Source: Bin107 sp965221655
GTDB lineage: Bacteria > UBA8248
NCBI GenBank assembly: GCA_965221655.1
Contig: OZ244906.1
Location: forward strand, 992,001-1,056,000
DNA: 64,000 nucleotides
Reading direction: 5' to 3'
Part shown: piece by piece, positions 62,263 to 64,000 of the stretch
Position numbering within the stretch: the stretch's first letter is position 1
How the letters are laid out: every line of letters begins with the position of its first letter
Made by a program: the position numbers and the translations under genes
The notes under the pieces: generated by a model
Seen by the model: the letters and a program-made list of their open reading frames with translations, nothing else
Database searches by the model: none
Told to the model about the DNA's origin: nothing

Positions 62263-62802
62263 TCAACTTCTGCCGCGCACGAAATCCGACGCGCGCCGCA
62301 CCGCCTCTTCCACGGCGGACTCCGCCGCCTCGCGTTCATCTTCCAAGAAAGGCTCCAGCACCCACTCCGCACCCAGCGCACCCCGGGGCGGCCTGCCCAG
62401 CCCGATGCGCAGGCGGGCGAACTCGTCGGTGCCCAAAGCGCGGATGACGTCGGCAACGCCGTTGTGGCCCGCGTCGCCACCTGATTGCTTGAACTTCACG
62501 CGGCCCAGGGCAATGTCCATGTCGTCGTGGATGACGAGCAAATCGCGCGGTTCCAGCCCCTCCGCCGTCATGATCGCCCGCACCGCCTTGCCGCTCAGAT
62601 TCATGAACGTCCGCGGCTTCGCCAGTATGAATTTCCAGCCCCCGAGCGACCCCCCTCCCAGCGTGGCGTGGTGTCGCTCCTCGCGCACCGAAACGCGATG
62701 GGCGCGGGCCATGGCGTCCACCGCCCAAAAGCCCAGGTTGTGCCGCGTCGGCGCGTATTCCGGGCCGGGGTTTCCCAGGCCGACGATCAAGGCAGCGGCC
62801 AT
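62263..62802 (-). CDS. pth: Peptidyl-tRNA hydrolase
   Basis: 179 aa. IVGLGNPGPEYAPTRHNLGFWAVDAMA carries the catalytic histidine, FMNLSGKAV binds substrate, and LVIHDDMDIALGRVKFKQSGGDAGHNGVADVIRALGTDEFARLRIGLGRP holds the aspartate and the conserved GGHNG-like loop. It recycles peptidyl-tRNA released from stalled ribosomes. Follows rplY by 27 nt. Confidence 0.96.
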   Translation of the reverse strand: MAAALIVGLGNPGPEYAPTRHNLGFWAVDAMARAHRVSVREERHHATLGGGSLGGWKFILAKPRTFMNLSGKAVRAIMTAEGLEPRDLLVIHDDMDIALGRVKFKQSGGDAGHNGVADVIRALGTDEFARLRIGLGRPPRGALGAEWVLEPFLEDEREAAESAVEEAVRRASDFVRGRS

Positions 62803-62829
62803 GCGGCTCGCGGCTCCATCTCCCTGCTC

Positions 62830-63495
62830 CTACGTCTCGGCAGGAGAATCGGGCTCGCCATCCGCCTCGCCGTCTGCCTCGCCCTCCTCGGCATCCACTC
62901 CTTCGAGCTCCTCCTCGGGCTCTTCTTCTTCCTCCTCGACGGGAGCCATGACCGTGAGAACGGGCTCGTCGGGATCGGCCACCAGGTCCACGCCCTCGGG
63001 GAGACCCAGCTCGCGCACGTGAAACACGTCGCCTATCTCCATCTCCGACACGTCTACCTCCACCTGCTCGGGAATCGCGTTCGGCAGGCACGCGACGTCG
63101 AGTTCGCGCAGCATCTGCGAGAGGGTGCCGCCGAGCTTCTCGCCGGGCGACTCGCCCACCAGCACGAGGGGTACTGAGACCTGAATTTTCCTGTCCATGC
63201 GGATTTCGAGCAGGTCCGCGTGCAGGAGCACACCCCGCATCGGGTCGCGCTGCATCTCCTTGACGATGACCGGGCGCTCGCCCCCCTTCTCGCCCGCGAC
63301 CCGCAGGTCGAACACGACGTTCACCCCCGCGGACGTGGAGAGCAGGGTTTCGAGTTCCTTGGGGTCGATGACGAGCGGAGTCGATTCCTTCAACCCGTAC
63401 ACGACGCCGGGTATCTTCCCCGCCCTGCGCACCAAACGGGCCGCACTCTTGCCCGTCTGCGTTCTCTTGTCTGCCGTAAGAGAGAGATTTTCCAT
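62830..63495 (-). CDS. rplY: Ribosomal protein bL25, long (CTC/general stress) form
   Basis: 221 aa from the ATG at 63495 with GGTGGAG seven bases upstream; a GTG at 63507 is in frame. The N-terminal 5S rRNA-binding domain (LTADKRTQTGKSAARLVRRAGKIPGVVYG) and the TL5/CTC-like C-terminal beta domain (VSVPLVLVGESPGEKLGGTLSQML) are both present. It ends with a strongly acidic tail of about 35 residues (EEEEEPEEELEG...). Order prs-rplY-pth is widely conserved. Confidence 0.94.
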   Translation of the reverse strand: MENLSLTADKRTQTGKSAARLVRRAGKIPGVVYGLKESTPLVIDPKELETLLSTSAGVNVVFDLRVAGEKGGERPVIVKEMQRDPMRGVLLHADLLEIRMDRKIQVSVPLVLVGESPGEKLGGTLSQMLRELDVACLPNAIPEQVEVDVSEMEIGDVFHVRELGLPEGVDLVADPDEPVLTVMAPVEEEEEEPEEELEGVDAEEGEADGEADGEPDSPAET

Positions 63496-63524
63496 TTTTC
63501 GCTCCACCTATGCCGCCGCAACGG

Positions 63525-64000
63525 CTACTCGAACAGGCTGCTGACCGAAGCGTTCTCGTGAATACGGCGAATCGCCTCGGCGAAAAGCATCCCCACCTCC
63601 AGCACCTTGATGCGCGGGGAGTTCTTCGCCGCCTCGGAAAGCGGTATCGAATTACTCGCCACGAACTCGATGATGCTCGACTTCTCGATTCTCTCGACCG
63701 CGGGTCCCGACAGCACGGGGTGCGTGCAGCAGGCGTAGACCTGCCGTGCGCCCGCCTCCATCAGCGCGTCCGCGCCCTGGCTCATCGTGCCCGCCGTGTC
63801 GCACAGGTCGTCCACCATCAGCACGTCGCACCCGCGCACGTCGCCGATGATGTTCATGACCTCGGACTGGTTGGCCCGCTCGCGCCGCTTGTCGATGATG
63901 CCCAGCCCCGCGTTCAGACGCCGGGCGTAGTCGCGCGCGCGCTCCACGCCGCCCGCGTCCGGCGAGACGACGACGAGGTTCTGCAAGTCCTTCTTCTTGA
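63525..64000 (-). CDS. prs: Ribose-phosphate pyrophosphokinase, C-terminal half (partial)
   Basis: The gene runs off the right edge; about 158 codons remain. LVVVSPDAGGVERARDYARRL is the Mg/substrate loop, and DVLMVDDLCDTAGTMSQGADALMEAGARQVYACCTHPVLSGPA is the PRPP-binding loop and flexible region. The C-terminus is ASVSSLFE. It makes PRPP from ribose 5-phosphate and ATP. It is the upstream gene of the rplY-pth run, 29 nt before rplY. Confidence 0.95.
   Translation of the reverse strand, partial: KKKDLQNLVVVSPDAGGVERARDYARRLNAGLGIIDKRRERANQSEVMNIIGDVRGCDVLMVDDLCDTAGTMSQGADALMEAGARQVYACCTHPVLSGPAVERIEKSSIIEFVASNSIPLSEAAKNSPRIKVLEVGMLFAEAIRRIHENASVSSLFE

Overview
The window is a 64 kb piece of a GC-rich, densely coding bacterial chromosome. 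A Gram-negative cell is implied by a PpiD-type periplasmic foldase, SecDF-YajC, an MlaF-like ATPase, and MreBCD with PBP2 and RodA. The gene orders (prs-rplY-pth-hppA-rpsF-ssb-rpsR-rplI-dnaB-alr, tgt-yajC-secD-secF, xerC-hslV-hslU-argBDFG, radical SAM gene-rng) resemble those of Deltaproteobacteria-grade lineages such as Desulfobacterota, Nitrospinota or Tectomicrobia. That placement is an inference; no rRNA gene is present.

Layout. 0-9 kb: amino-acid metabolism and uptake (branched-chain aminotransferase, a polar amino-acid ABC transporter whose ATPase gene faces the other way, a class III aminotransferase, a threonine-synthase-like enzyme), then a radical SAM protein of the DNA modification/repair type behind an AT-rich promoter. 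9-12 kb: tRNA-Glu(CUC), a nitroreductase, an AhpD/carboxymuconolactone-decarboxylase-like gene with an in-frame TGA exactly where the second redox cysteine belongs (a selenoprotein candidate), and a Gfo/Idh/MocA oxidoreductase. 12-16.6 kb: a minus-strand operon for protein-carrier-dependent cysteine synthesis: cysK, a CysO/ThiS-like ubiquitin-fold carrier ending GGVG, an E1-like protein without its nucleotide site, cysM, a JAMM protease, an E1-like enzyme without its N-terminal arginine-finger segment, and an IscR-like Rrf2 regulator. 16.7-21 kb: thiD, a cupin, glycogen phosphorylase and an AbrB-like protein. 21-28.6 kb: ppiD and the rod-shape cluster mreBCD-mrdA-rodA. 28.6-36 kb: sulfatase, a B12-binding radical SAM/DUF2344 fusion coupled to rng, and dprA. 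36-47 kb: topA-trmFO-xerC-hslV-hslU, a terminator, then argB-argD-argF-argG. 47-64 kb: secF, secD and yajC; an AT-richer island of about 3 kb with a fused nuclease-methyltransferase gene and a short specificity-subunit-like gene; then tgt, an mlaF-like gene, alr, dnaB, the rpsF operon, hppA, pth, rplY and the end of prs.

Most notable points: (1) the predicted selenocysteine AhpD-like protein with a GGUC-loop stem 21 nt after the UGA; (2) two complementary, degenerate E1-like genes that may form a eukaryote-like heterodimeric E1 for the CysO carrier; (3) a BcgI-like restriction-modification island that separates tgt from yajC-secDF, is flanked by a 9-bp direct repeat, and has a C14 tract whose shortening by one base would fuse an upstream ATG frame to the enzyme, a phase-variation signature. 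No CRISPR array, rRNA, integrase or transposase was seen.
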